This document shows positions 21,250 through 32,930 of a DNA stretch of 64,000 nucleotides, one piece after another. The position numbers were made by a program, and so were the translations under genes. Position 1 is the first letter of the stretch, and each line of letters begins with the position of its first letter. The notes beneath the pieces were generated by a model, which made no database searches, was not told where the DNA came from, and saw nothing but the letters and a program-made list of their open reading frames with translations. Source of the DNA: Trichuris trichiura. Taxonomy: Eukaryota; Nematoda; Enoplea; Trichinellida; Trichuridae. The DNA is taken from contig JBAJFE010000005.1 of NCBI GenBank assembly GCA_037903355.1, forward strand, positions 3,038,001 to 3,102,000. Direction: 5' to 3'.

Positions 21250-24200
21250 TATTTTTGAAATTAGTGGTACCTGCTTTTGCTTTAACTACTGTACCATGTA
21301 TCCAAAAACAAGCATTTTATCATATTTCCAGCTGTCCGTTGCTCACACGAGCACTGAAGAATCGGAATGGCACTAACCATAAGTACAGGGGCACTAAATT
21401 AGCTAGTGAAAAGTTCGCGCATGCGCCCCTACGACTATACAAGTGCGGCTCCATTGGAACACAACAATCAAGACAATCTGCAGATTCCAAAGTTCCACAG
21501 CAGAGCAGCACAGCCGTCTGTTCGCTATACGCATTAAGGAATACGATTGCGCCCGCAACTTTCCATTTCGTTTCAGATGAAGCGATAGTGTACAAAACTG
21601 CTTCGTTCTCGCTAGGCCTTTCCTTATCTTTTTCGCAGAAGCGTTTTGGAGCGCCTTTAGCCGTCTGGAAAGTCAAACTGATCTCCTACGAGCATCAGAT
21701 GGCTGGTGACTATTTTTGAAAATACTACTCCCTTCTGATCATTAACCTACTGTACGAAGAATGTAAAAACAGAATTTCTTCATATCTCCAGCATCCGTTA
21801 GCTCAAACAATTTCGGAAAAATCCGAACTATGCTCTCTGTAAGTATGGGGCTATGACATTCGCTACCTAAACTACTTCGTCCGTGCGCGCCCAGGCTATA
21901 CAAGAGCGCTTTTGGTCGAACACCGCTACAACCGAAACCTATAGCTTCCAGAAGCCCAAATAATGCAGGAATACGTTTATGCCGGCTGCGTTAGATTTGG
22001 ATTGAAATGAACCCATCGCGCAAAAAAACGGGCTCATTATAATTCTGCTTTTCCGTTTCCATAACAGACAACCGATACTGCGCTGCTGAAGTACTCTGAC
22101 ACACAAAACACTAGTCGGGCCGCAGAAGAAGGCCTATGAGTATTTTTGAAAAACGTTGTACCTGCTTTTCGTTATCTACCGTACGAAGAACGTAATTTCT
22201 CTTATTTCTAGCATCCCGTGGCTCCAAAAATCGGAATGCTGCTCTGCATCAGTATAGGAACACAATACCCGGTACGTTAAGTTCTTCGTCCGTCCGCGGC
22301 AAGTGTATACAAGAGCGCCTTTCGTCGAACGCCGCGACAAACGGAACTTACAGCTTCCAAAGTCTCTATCCGACCCAGAGCATCTATTTAACAGCAAGGA
22401 GGATGCAGCAAACACGTTTTTGAGCACATCTTTCGATTTCGTTTCAAATGAAGCCATCGCGCAAAAGAACAGGCTCCCTATCGGTCCGCATATCAAATCC
22501 CACTCCGCAAGAAAGCTACAGCGCTACTACAGCCCTCTCCCTCACAAAAACCTTTTCCGACGCGCATACGACGCCTAATTACGAATTTTAAAAATATTGG
22601 TACCTGCTTTTCGTTCATGTACTATACGAATAATATAAAAACACACGCTTTCATGTTTTTGATCTCCCTTTGCATAAACAAGCTCCAGAAAAAAAAGGAA
22701 TATGGCTCTGCGTAGGTATACGCGCATAATATTCAGCAGTTAAACTACTTCATTAACGTGCCCCTAGGCCAAGGAAAAACAAGTTCAGTCAAACACCGCC
22801 ATCAGGAAGTCTAACAGCTTCTAAGATTCGTACGCGGATTAACACAGCTGTATAAAAGCTAGTACGATGCAGGATTTGGTTTCTGCCGCCACTTTCCATT
22901 TCTGCTCGGATGATGGGATCAAGAGCAAAAACAGGGTGTTTCGGTGTTCAGTGTTCTCGTTCCCACTCCGCAGGAGCATCACAGCGGTTCTACAGTCTTT
23001 GTACGGACGAAAGAAGCATCCGGCGCGCAGCGAACAGCCTGCGACTATTGTTGAAAATATCGGTACCTGCGTTTCGTTCACTTACTGTACGAAGAATGCA
23101 AAAAAGAACTATTTCTTATTTTCGGCCGCGGATTGTCCAGACGAGTGACAAAAAATCTCAACATTGCTCTCCATAAGTATAGCGGCATAATATTCGCTAG
23201 CTAAAGTACTTCCTCCATGCGCGCTGAATGTATAGAAGAGCGGCTTGCGTCAAACACCGCCAGGAGAACAAAGAAACTTATAACTTCCAAAGTTCCTACG
23301 CGACCAAACGTAGCTATATAAAAAAAGGAATGATGCAAGAACAGTTTTCTGCCCGCTGCTCTCTGTTTGGTTTCAAATGTAACCATCGTGCAGAAAAACA
23401 GCCTCGTTATCGTTCGGCACTTCCGTTCCCATTCCGCAGGACTATTACAGGTCCACTGTAGCCGACTCGCCGACAAAAGATTTCTCCAACGCGCAGGGGA
23501 CGGCCTGTGAGTATTTTTGAAACTACCGCTACCTGCTTTTCGTTCAGCTACTGTACGAAAAACGTAAAAAGAAAAGTTTTTCAAATTTTCGGCTCTCCGT
23601 TCATTACTCGACCTCTGAAAACTAGGAATTTGGCTCTGCGTAACTATAGGCGCATACTATTCGTCAGTTAAACTACGTCTTCTAGGTGCCTCCAGGCTTT
23701 AGAAGAGCAACTTTAGATGATCTCGGCCATCAAGAGATATAATGGCGTCGACGACTGGTACGGGAACCAACACAGCTGTCTAAAAGCTAGAACATTGCAG
23801 GATTATGTTTCTGGTGCTACTTTCCATATCGCATCGAAAGGGAAAGCGCTCGCTCAGAAAAGCAGGCCGCTCTTCCTGAGCCTTTCGTTTCCCATTCAGC
23901 AGAAACATTTTAGCTCTCCTGTAACCGTCTCGGAGATAAAGTACTTCTCCGACACGCGTCGGACGGCTGCCGATTATCTTTGAAAATATGTCTACCTGCT
24001 TTTCCCTCAATTACGGTACGAAGAATAAAAGAAATATCTTTTCCATATTTCCAGCCTCCCGTTGCTCAGACAATCCTCGAAAAATCCGAGTCTTGCTCTC
24101 TATAAGCACAGGAACATAATACTCGCTACGTAAACTACTTCGTCCCTGCACGCCCAAGGCATACATGAACGGTTTCCGTCGAACAGCGCGACAAACCAAA

Positions 24201-26115
24201 CCTATAACTTCCAAAGTCTCTACCCGAACCCGAGCGGCCATTCAAAAGCAAGAATCATGCAGGAAGACGTTTCTCAGTACTCATTTCTTTTTGCTATCAG
24301 ATGAACGCATCGCGCAAAAAAAAAAGGCTTGTTATCGCTCGGCGTTTCAATTCGCACTCCCCAAGAAACTTACAGCGCTACCACAGCGCTCTTGCTGACA
24401 AAAAAAGTTTCTGCCGCGCAAGGGGCGGCCTACGAGTATTTTTGAAAATAATGGTACCTGCTTTCGTTCATCTACTGTACGAAGGATGTGGAAAGAAACG
24501 ATTTTCATGTTCCCAGTTCCCTGTTGCTCAGACGAGCTTCGAAAAATCTGGATGCTCTTCTCCGTAAGTGAGCGGCATTTTATTCCCTAGCCAAAGTACT
24601 TCGTCCATGCATCTGAGGGTATAGAAGAGCGGCGTTAGTCGAACACCGTCAAGAGAAAATGCTATAGTTTCTAATGGACCTATGCGACTGAACGAGGCTA
24701 TTTGAAAACAGAAATAATGCTGGAATACGTTTCTGCCCGCTTCTTTGCAATTGGATTCGGATGAAGCTATCGCGCTGCAAAAACAGGCTCCGTAGCACTC
24801 GCCGTTTCCTAACCTATTCCGCAGGAGAGTTTCGGCACTTCTACGGACGTCTCGCGGGCAAAAGACTTCTTCGGCGCGCAACGGACGGCCTATGAACATG
24901 TTTGAAGATAATTTTACCTGCTTTTCTTTCATCTACTGTAGGAAGTATGCAAAAAGAGATGCTTTTGATATTTCCAGCTGCCCGTTTGTAAATCTAGCAT
25001 CGCAAAATTGGAATGTCGCTTATGATAAGTATAAGGGCACAATATTAGCCAATTAAAGTAATTCGTACATGTGCCCAGAGTGCATTGAAGAGCGTGTTCA
25101 GTGGAACACCGACATCAAGACGAGCTATTGCTTCCAAAGGTCCTGCGCGTCTAAAAGCAGAATTGTGGAATAGGCTTCTGTCTACCAGTTTTCTATTCGA
25201 TTAGCACAAAGTGATCGCGAAGAAAAACAGACTCGTTATCAGTCCGCCTGTCGTTTCCTATTCAGGAAAAGCGCTTTGGCGCTCCTGTAGCCGACTTTAC
25301 GATGATGGATTTCTCCAGCGCAAATCCGACCCTTGTTGACTGATTTTGAAAATTGTACTACCTGCTTTTCGATCACCCGCTCTACAAGGAATATAAGAAG
25401 AAAATTTTCTCAGATCTCCAGCCTCCCGTTGCTCAGACAATATCCACAAAATCTGAATGTTGCCGCTCATAAGTATGCGGGCATAATATTCGCTACTTAA
25501 GTCGCTTAAAAGACTTCGCCGATGCGCACCTAGGGTATAGCGGAACTGCCATCAAGAAAACCGATGGCTGCCAAATTTCCTATCCAAACTAGAGCAGATA
25601 TTTTAAAGCGAGAATAATGCAGGAATACGTTTCTGCTCGCTGTTTTCAATTTAGTTTCAACTGAAGTAATCGCGAAGAAATACACGCTCGTCATCGGTCG
25701 GGCTTTTCAATACCCACTCCGTGGAAGGATTACTGCATTACTACAGCCCACTCGCAGACAATACAATTCTCCGGCGCGCATGCGACAGCCGATGAGTATT
25801 TTTGAAAATAGTGGAACCTGTGATTCGTTACTCTACTGTATAAAGAACGTAAAAAGAGAAGTTTTACATCTTCTCGGCCTTCCAATGCTCTGACGAGCTC
25901 GGAAAAATCGGAATATGGCTCTGGGTAAGTATAGGCGCATAATTTCAGCCGTTAAAGTACTTTGTCAATGCGGCCTCAGGGTATAGAATAGCGGCTTTAG
26001 TCAAACACCGCCGTCAAGAGATGCAATAGCTTCTGAGACTCGTACGCGTCCTAACACACCTGTTTAAAAGCTAGCAAGCTGCAGCATTAGGTTTCTGCTG
26101 CTAGAATAAATCCTA
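21250..26115. repeat. ~460-bp satellite array, about 10.5 diverged monomers
   Basis: The junction word TTTTGAAAA followed by (GGT)ACCTGCTTTTCG recurs at about 21252, 21712, 22141, 22584, 23049, 23512, 23976, 24436, 24899, 25342 and 25797, that is every 430-465 bp. Each monomer also has conserved blocks such as CATAATATTCGCTA, GTATA.AAGAGCG, AAGCAAGAATGATGCAGGAA and a CGCAAAAAAACAGGCTCG-like block, in the same order. Monomers are clearly diverged from one another and carry indels. Frames of 80-150 codons on both strands come from relaxed stop density in the unit and are not conserved between monomers. The last monomer is cut off at about 26115. Confidence 0.9.
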
Positions 26116-26627
26116 AGAGAAACTACGCCATTTCAGTGGAATTTCTAAACGCTCATTTTCTACTCTTATTCGTTAATTACTTTTTAAATGTTTTTTTAGA
26201 ACTTCCTTAAACGGTTTATAACTAGTTGTTCATCAAATAACGTTTACTGTTATAAGCGTTTCAAGCGGAGCTTTCGTGTTACATCGAGACCCGTCTCAGC
26301 TTTACGGGGGCCCACCGCCGGGCCGGTGTTCATGGTTGCACGCCTGTCCATCCGACCAACTTTGGCAAAAACCTCAGCAATCAGCTCTATCATTTTCGTA
26401 GGAAAGTAACTTTTGCTGTTGAAAAAGAAATGGGGACACGCCATGTACAAGACGCTATCACGATCAGACGTGTAGGGGTAAAAGGGAAGCTATACAGAGA
26501 ACCTGTGCTTCAGAGACGTGGCTGATGCACCAATGTTATTAGCTCTGAGCCGTCACTACAGACTCTATACAAGGCATATCAGTGCAAAGTCAATACAGCA
26601 CAATTAATTTATCCCCAAAGCACTAAA

Positions 26628-26872
26628 TTGAAGAATGTCTTTATTACGGATTTTCTCCCGTTGTGATAATAACAAAGAGGTTTTAACACTTCTTCCGGAG
26701 CTTTCGGGTTCTTTCGCGACCCGTCTTCAGCGGTGAAATTATGTATCTGTATCTTGATACATAATTTCACCGCTGACAGCGAAAGAAAACCCAAAACTCC
26801 AAAGGGGGGTCCTTTAAAACCTCTTTGTTATTTTCACAACGGGAGAAAATCCGTAATAAAGACATTCTTCAA
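26628..26872. repeat. Foldback element, ~117-bp arms, hammerhead-like motif inside
   Basis: The arms 26628-26747 and 26756-26872 are reverse complements with moderate divergence around a GTATCTTGATAC-like centre. The left arm carries a complete hammerhead-like core on the - strand. A related but weaker block occurs at about 26264-26300. Confidence 0.75.
26701..26730 (-). ncRNA. Hammerhead-like motif
   Basis: On the - strand: CTGAAGA, C, GGGT, nine-nt loop, ACCC, GAAAG. It has the same architecture as the motifs at 9160, 11412, 28050 and 47294 but a different stem sequence, so pairing is kept while bases change. Confidence 0.42.
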
Positions 26873-27944
26873 TATGAAAACTCACACTCCCGTACAAAAA
26901 CATCATGTTTTCAAAGCACTAAATTATCTCTGAAAAACGTTCAAGACAGATTTCCGACAAATCTGATAAAAGAGTCAACCATCGGCAGTTTTCTATAAGG
27001 GAGTGAACACCAATGCCATACTTGCTCCTTCAATGATATCGCTAGATTATGGGAAAGATGAAACAACTGGGAAAGTCTCTTGAATTTCAATTAGAGTTCA
27101 ATAAAATCGCCCAATATTTTTCCCATATCCTGAAGCCACAAACCCTTAAGTTTTGGGAGATAACCGCATGGCATTATGTACAAAACTGAATGTAACCGCT
27201 CAGTGAGAACACTGACATAGACTAATTTTGCGCTGAAGACGGGAACCGTGCCCTCTTGAAAGCTTCGCTTCATGAAAGTTTTCACGGGCTCAAAATTCCG
27301 TACTTCAATTATGCGATCGGTACTTATACTGCTATACGTGTTCTATAGAAAGCTATGGATCAGACCGATGAAGAAGTATAGCACCAAATTACAATGCTTT
27401 TTAAAAAAATGAAGAAAAAGAAAAAATTACAATCTTGTTACAAGGTACAAAAATATAAGCAAGCTCAGCAACATTCGTGAAAGTTGGAAAGATAGCTACT
27501 GTAAAGACAATTATATACGACCATTTTCAGCTGAAATGTAACGGAAGAACTTGGCAATAGTCGAAAGGCAGAGTATTAACTAGACACTACTACGTAAACA
27601 ATTTTGTACAAAGCCTTCAATGACGTACAGCGAATATTAACGTCAATCTTACCTTGATACGACATGGGACAGCTTGCGTTGAATTACCGATTCTTCGGCT
27701 AAATGCACCGCGACCAAAACCGAATACCGATGAGAAAAGTATGTAGGTTCAGCTATCGACAACCTGACGATATTTTGAGATTTTAAACTACTTGTCATAG
27801 GAAAGTTGAAGATTCTTTCAGCCGCAAAACTGCTATTCCATGTTTTCATCGACTGCTCTCTCATCAGTTTTTTCACTGACATTCGAGAAGCGATTCCACA
27901 GTTTTTTCATTCTACAACTTTCGCAGTTGGTCTTCTGGTTCACG
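26873..27944. other. Interval with no gene seen
   Basis: Only short frames and no recognisable domain or repeat. Confidence 0.4.
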
Positions 27945-28084
27945 GGTTTGGCCTGTGTTGATGTATCTGTAAGTAAACTTCAAAATGCCCTACCAACGAA
28001 TGGATGAGCAAATTGTTAGAGAAAGTACAGAACTATTCGGATACAGTACGTTTCGGAACTGCTCTTGTTCCGTCATCAGCAGTG
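27945..28084 (-). mobile_element. Solo PLE 3'-tail fragment
   Basis: Reverse-complement match to the tail of the PLE at 47290-47428: hammerhead-like core, then TTTCTCT.ACAATTTGCTC, CATCC.TTCGTTGGTAGGGC, TTTTGAAGTTTACTTACAGATAC and GGCCAAAC. No coding part is attached. It is either a severely 5'-truncated insertion or a solo terminal repeat. Confidence 0.8.
28050..28079 (-). ncRNA. Hammerhead-like motif in PLE tail
   Basis: On the - strand: CTGATGA, C, GGAAC, loop AAGAGCA, GTTCC, GAAAC. It matches the motif of the PLE at 47294-47323 with changes only in the loop and at the variable N7 position. Confidence 0.5.
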
Positions 28085-31000
28085 TATAAGAGAAAACAAT
28101 TTTGATCGGTAAGAGGTTTAAATAGCATAACTCTTGCACTGCGTGGATATGATCGCATCTGATAAAAGCAACGTAACGCTGATTATGTCAGGTTGATTAA
28201 AGAACAAGTTGCAAAAAATGTATTTAAGTAAAACAGCAATTGGTGACTGCACCTTAAGTTGACGTCTTCAACTTCAATAGCAAACTTAAACTGCAAAGAT
28301 ACCTTACGCGTCGTACCGACGTTCCCTTGGCTTCCAGTTCGAACATTAAGGGTAAAGAATTAACCGGAAAGGTTCTTTCCAAACCATCAGAAAAGGCGGC
28401 TATAGGCACAACTGTTCGATTTTTAAAAGTTTGAAACGATACTGCCAATGATTCACTTGTTAGCTTCGTCCTGCTTCGTTTTTTCAGTTTGTTCGCTAAT
28501 CGAACTGGCTTCCCATAACTTCTCTGAAAAAGTGTCACCGAAATTGATAAGTTCATCTTTACTCAAAATACGCTAATATTTGCAATGATGAAATCGATTT
28601 TGTCTTAATTTTTTTTACATGTCATGCTAGTGTGTAGAGAACAGAAGTTGAGGAGTCAAATGCTTAATTTTTTGAGCAAGAGAAAGATCAGTAACCCATC
28701 CGGTCAGCTGGTGATTAGATCTCTGCGGTAGCGAAACTCTGACCGCTCTACTTTAACAGATGGTTAACTTAATTTCCCTTAATCAGTACGGTAGGCTCAA
28801 ACGAGTTCCATCAATAAATGTGACTGCAACAGCAGCACGCTGATACGAAAAAAACTACTGAACGATTGTACTGTGAAAGTTCTTCCGCCGATGATATTGC
28901 CCAAAGACCTTACATCGCATTTAACCGTTAAAAGTTTTCCTTGTGTTACTTTGTTAGTTCTTTCACCGCAAAAAATTTACGCTAGTGGTTGAACTCCAAA
29001 ATATATGCTACGTTTTGCTTATGCGCACAAGTGGCGGAACTGATTTCTGGAAAGTGCTGTAGAAATCTAAAATTCGATTTATCATGACCAGCAGGTTCAA
29101 ATTTAACTGACGCTCTATTGTTTATGCCTTTTAACGGCAAAGAACAATTCAATAACGGACGTGAGAAACAAAATTTCGTCAGTGAATAACAACTACTGTG
29201 TTGGAAAAGACGTCAAATGAACACCTGACTCAGTGAACCAAAGCTAATAACAAACTTTTATTTAAGGATAAAAATTCTAAATAATTTTGCAGACTTAAGG
29301 TGATCCTTTGTGCCACCGTGAAAAGGATAAACTATGATGGTTGTGTGTGAGTAAACCATGATCCGGACATTTTAACTACGAAAGTCAGTTCTCCTGACTT
29401 CAATTCAATTCTGATGAATAACTGCTCCAGACTTCTTGTTGCTGTCCACTCATTCACAAGCAGTTGTCATCACTCAACCTGCCGAGGATGAGACAGGAAA
29501 TTTTGATGTTTTCAAAATTACTTAGTATCGTGATATTTCGACGCATACTACTAACTGCGCTTCACGAATAAAGTTTATAATAAGTAAATTGGGAATAACC
29601 TATAAAAGCCAACCCAAAGCATTATTCTAATAATTTCACCATCGATCAATCAAACTACCATTTACAGGCATTAATTTGAATAATCGAGTCTTTATCCCGT
29701 GTGGCATGAAAAAATTCACATGAAGAATTAAACCATGGAATACCTATTAAAGTCGCCATTTCCGCATCTGAAAGATTCAGCGTGTCTCATACAGCCAATT
29801 TATCGCAGCTATCCAATGGGTCGATCACTTTTCTCATTTTCTATTTGCTTAAAAATAACCATTTGATTTGAGCAATGAAGAACGGTGGCGTCAACAAACT
29901 TTTTTGGTCGGAATAATATCTTGAACACCTAACACAAAGCCATGAAGTTGCAGGTAGGTAGTAAACAGGCGAGAAAAGCAAGAAAGAAGTTGGCAAGCCA
30001 CTTCTGGCCCAAAGAGCTAAAAAAGGAAAATCGAAGCCTCAATTCAACCAGTAGACCAAATACAAATAACCTCATAAACTGTTCTAACCTCACGGAAGCA
30101 AAGAAAATGTAAAAGTGTTTTCTTCGCCCATGCGCACAGAACACACAGTTGCACCAATTGAATTTGTAGCCAGAAACACCGCAGCCAAAATGTTCACTGC
30201 TTGACCAAAGCAAAAGCAGCCCCTCGTCGAGCTTATCTCTTCTTATTTTCTCGCTGAAAGATAGGGATACTGGTTTTGCTACCGCACGATTAGCTATTAA
30301 TGGAGGGTACTCCGACGGAGAGCGATTAGCTTCCGCTGCCTTGATGAGCATGCCACAGGGACATGGCCGAATTGGCTTTTGTCCAACAAATCGCAAAGCG
30401 GTTGCCACTGACGCATGACTACGCAACTCTCATTCTATCAGCCAAGTCAAATCCAGGCGGCTTCTGTGACGTCTTTGATCGATCCTAAGAGCGTACTCAC
30501 CATGAACCAAAACTGTACTTTAGGCATGTACTTCTTTTTTACATTTACAGATGTTTTGGAATGATCAGAAGGAACAATGCTCAGCAGCAGAGTAGGCATA
30601 AGGTGAATAAAAAAATGTTAAGCAACTAACTTGTTTGCTGGTCCATAAGCACTGAGATTTAAGCACTGCAGGTGGCACTAAATTTATCACGCCTACATTA
30701 TAACCAAAAGCTTAGCAGCAAACAGTTGTAATCTTTCCTGAAATGAATTTAGTTGAAAAAACACTGCTCTTAATGAATGTGTACAATTATTAACTTGGGC
30801 AAAAATCAGTCTTTAAAGTAAGCAAGTACGCTGATATTGCGTCGTCGGTTCCTCTGTGGTATCACATTTTCGCCTTCGTTCGTGACACAGTTGGCGTCAT
30901 TTCCATTGGTTGCTACAAAGTAAGGGCACAGCTCCCGTCCAGCGATCTTTTCTTTATACGTAGAAGATTTTCCAACGATGAGCATTCACCATTTAAATAG

Positions 31001-32633
31001 AACAAGGATCCATAACAGTCAGACAGAATCAGTCGCTAAATGAAATCGAATAAGAACACACTGAAGTTGAGCCGTTCCATCCATCGACAGAGATAAGGAG
31101 CAAGACAAGACGATAAGGCATAGACCATCCTCTGTCTTATCTTAGACGACGGAACCAGTCTAACTACGAAACCTTCAGTCACTGATAGGAGTTTACAACA
31201 GGAATAAACCATTTTGCTTCCCGTTGCCAACGCACCATAATCGGTTCTCTTCTTCTAAACTCTCTATTATGGGCGTTTAGATGTGACGATGAAGGGGAAC
31301 GAATCCCACCTTGACTAAGACTTACTGCGCTGTAACAAGGTGCAACATTTCGCTTCACCTGAGATGTAAAGCTGGAAGGAAAAAAAACAATTGCTCTTGT
31401 GAAAACCTCAAGGATGCTCAACGTAAAAACTGTACAGCAAGAAGTTAGGATACCAGTGAGAGATATTGCAAGTGAATCCCAGCAGAAAGAGGGATGCTAA
31501 AGTGGACAGCCGCTAGATGCATTTATGTGCGCACTGTGTTCCTAAGTTTGCGTAATAAAAATATATTCTGTAATTATTTCCATTAAATAACTTCAATTAA
31601 TGGTCGTGTGTGGCCTTTACGACAACGTAAATGCGACCCGCGTGTCCCATGTGGACCCTCATTTTGACATGCTAGCTATACGTCCAGTTTTGGCAGTTTA
31701 AAATTTTTGGCCTTTTGTCGGGGTCAACTGGGAAAGCATATATTACTACTAGCAGAGCAACCAAGCATTACATGTTTGTGAACTTGAAACTTTCAGAGTA
31801 GGGCATCGTCGGGTTGGCGACGGCAAAACATTCCTGACCGTCTTCTGCGAGTGAAAGTGAGTTGCTTTACTACGGTAAACCACTAACTTGGACAAAAACC
31901 TGTCTCTAATGTAAGCAAGAACTCAGAAATAACGTGGTCCTGAATTAGCTCACAAATTGGTTTTCCATCGATGTAGCTAAAATAACAAAGAAAAAGCGAG
32001 AACGAGCAAGTATAGTGCACATTAAGCAAAGGCGAAATTTTATCAGCTTCTTTGCTCTTCGCTTGTCCAGGTCTAAAGTAATCATTTATAAATACTTAGC
32101 CAAAGTTGGACCATAGCAAGCAACTTTGCTTCGCATTTAACCCATAGCAAGCAACTTTGCTTCGCATTTAACCAGTAATAAAATGTGAATGACATTACTC
32201 AGGACATTGGTTACCGCTTGTGATAAATGGTAAAAAAAATTTTGTCCCTACAAATTAGCAGCACCTAATTAGAAAGCAGTTTTCTGCTACCCATCAGAGA
32301 TCGCGCAACAGCATTTTGTGACGGTCATTCCGTTGTTGAAGAACTAAATCACACATGAAAGACGTTCAAGAAAAATGAAGTTCCCTCAAACCTCATAAAC
32401 TCGATTGAAATAACCGTTGACGTGACTAAACTATTGGACTGCACAAAAAATGAGGGAAGTTTTTTTCAATTTATCATTAAACAGAGCTTCCAGGATAGGT
32501 TGTATACTGTCATCAAAGCTAATTTAAAGGTTCCCATGACGAGGTGACAGCGCACCTCAAAACTCAACTTAATAAGAAAACATTAGAAAGAAAAATGACG
32601 TACCTTTGATATAGGTGACCTTTGACATTCAAT
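28085..32633. other. Long interval without a supported gene
   Basis: The longest frame is 165 codons on the - strand (30426-29929). It lacks a signal peptide, a recognisable domain and splice context and could be chance. A shorter - strand frame (28556-28254) is similar. A 28-nt direct repeat (CCCATAGCAAGCAACTTTGC and following bases) lies at 32114-32170. Confidence 0.4.
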
Positions 32634-32930
32634 TAAAATGTCTCATTTCTACGTGGCGTCAGAATGAAGTTCTGACAGGAACAGTTTGTCATACGCCGCA
32701 GTTTGACGTTGAGACATCCTGACGCGGCGTCAAAATGAAATTTTGTCTGGCACGGTTCGACATTGGCAGCAGCTTGACGTAGATACCCTTGATGCAGCGT
32801 CAAAATGCAATTACGCAAGCACAGCTCGCCAAATGCCGTAGTTTGACGTGAGTCCACCTTGACGTGGAGTCAAAATTTCAGCATGTTCTGTTCATCGTGC
32901 ACCGCAGGTTGAGATTGGGTCACGTTCGCG
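32634..32930. repeat. 70-bp tandem array, four units
   Basis: The word (G)TGGCGTCAAAATG and variants occur at 32654, 32724, 32794 and 32864, spaced exactly 70 bp. Each unit also has a GTTTGACGT copy about 45 nt further on. GACG...CGTC words give each unit internal dyad character. A - strand 74-codon frame is a by-product. Confidence 0.85.

Noticed and set aside
21255..21719. 154-codon frame and other 80-134-codon frames on both strands at 21.3-24.9 kb
   Set aside because: They lie inside the ~460-bp satellite, are not conserved from monomer to monomer and change frame with indels.
29929..30426. 165-codon minus-strand frame
   Set aside because: Length is only marginally above chance for this composition; no signal, domain or splice support. 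Mentioned in the interval entry but not called as a gene.
32633..32857. 74-codon minus-strand frame
   Set aside because: By-product of the 70-bp tandem array.
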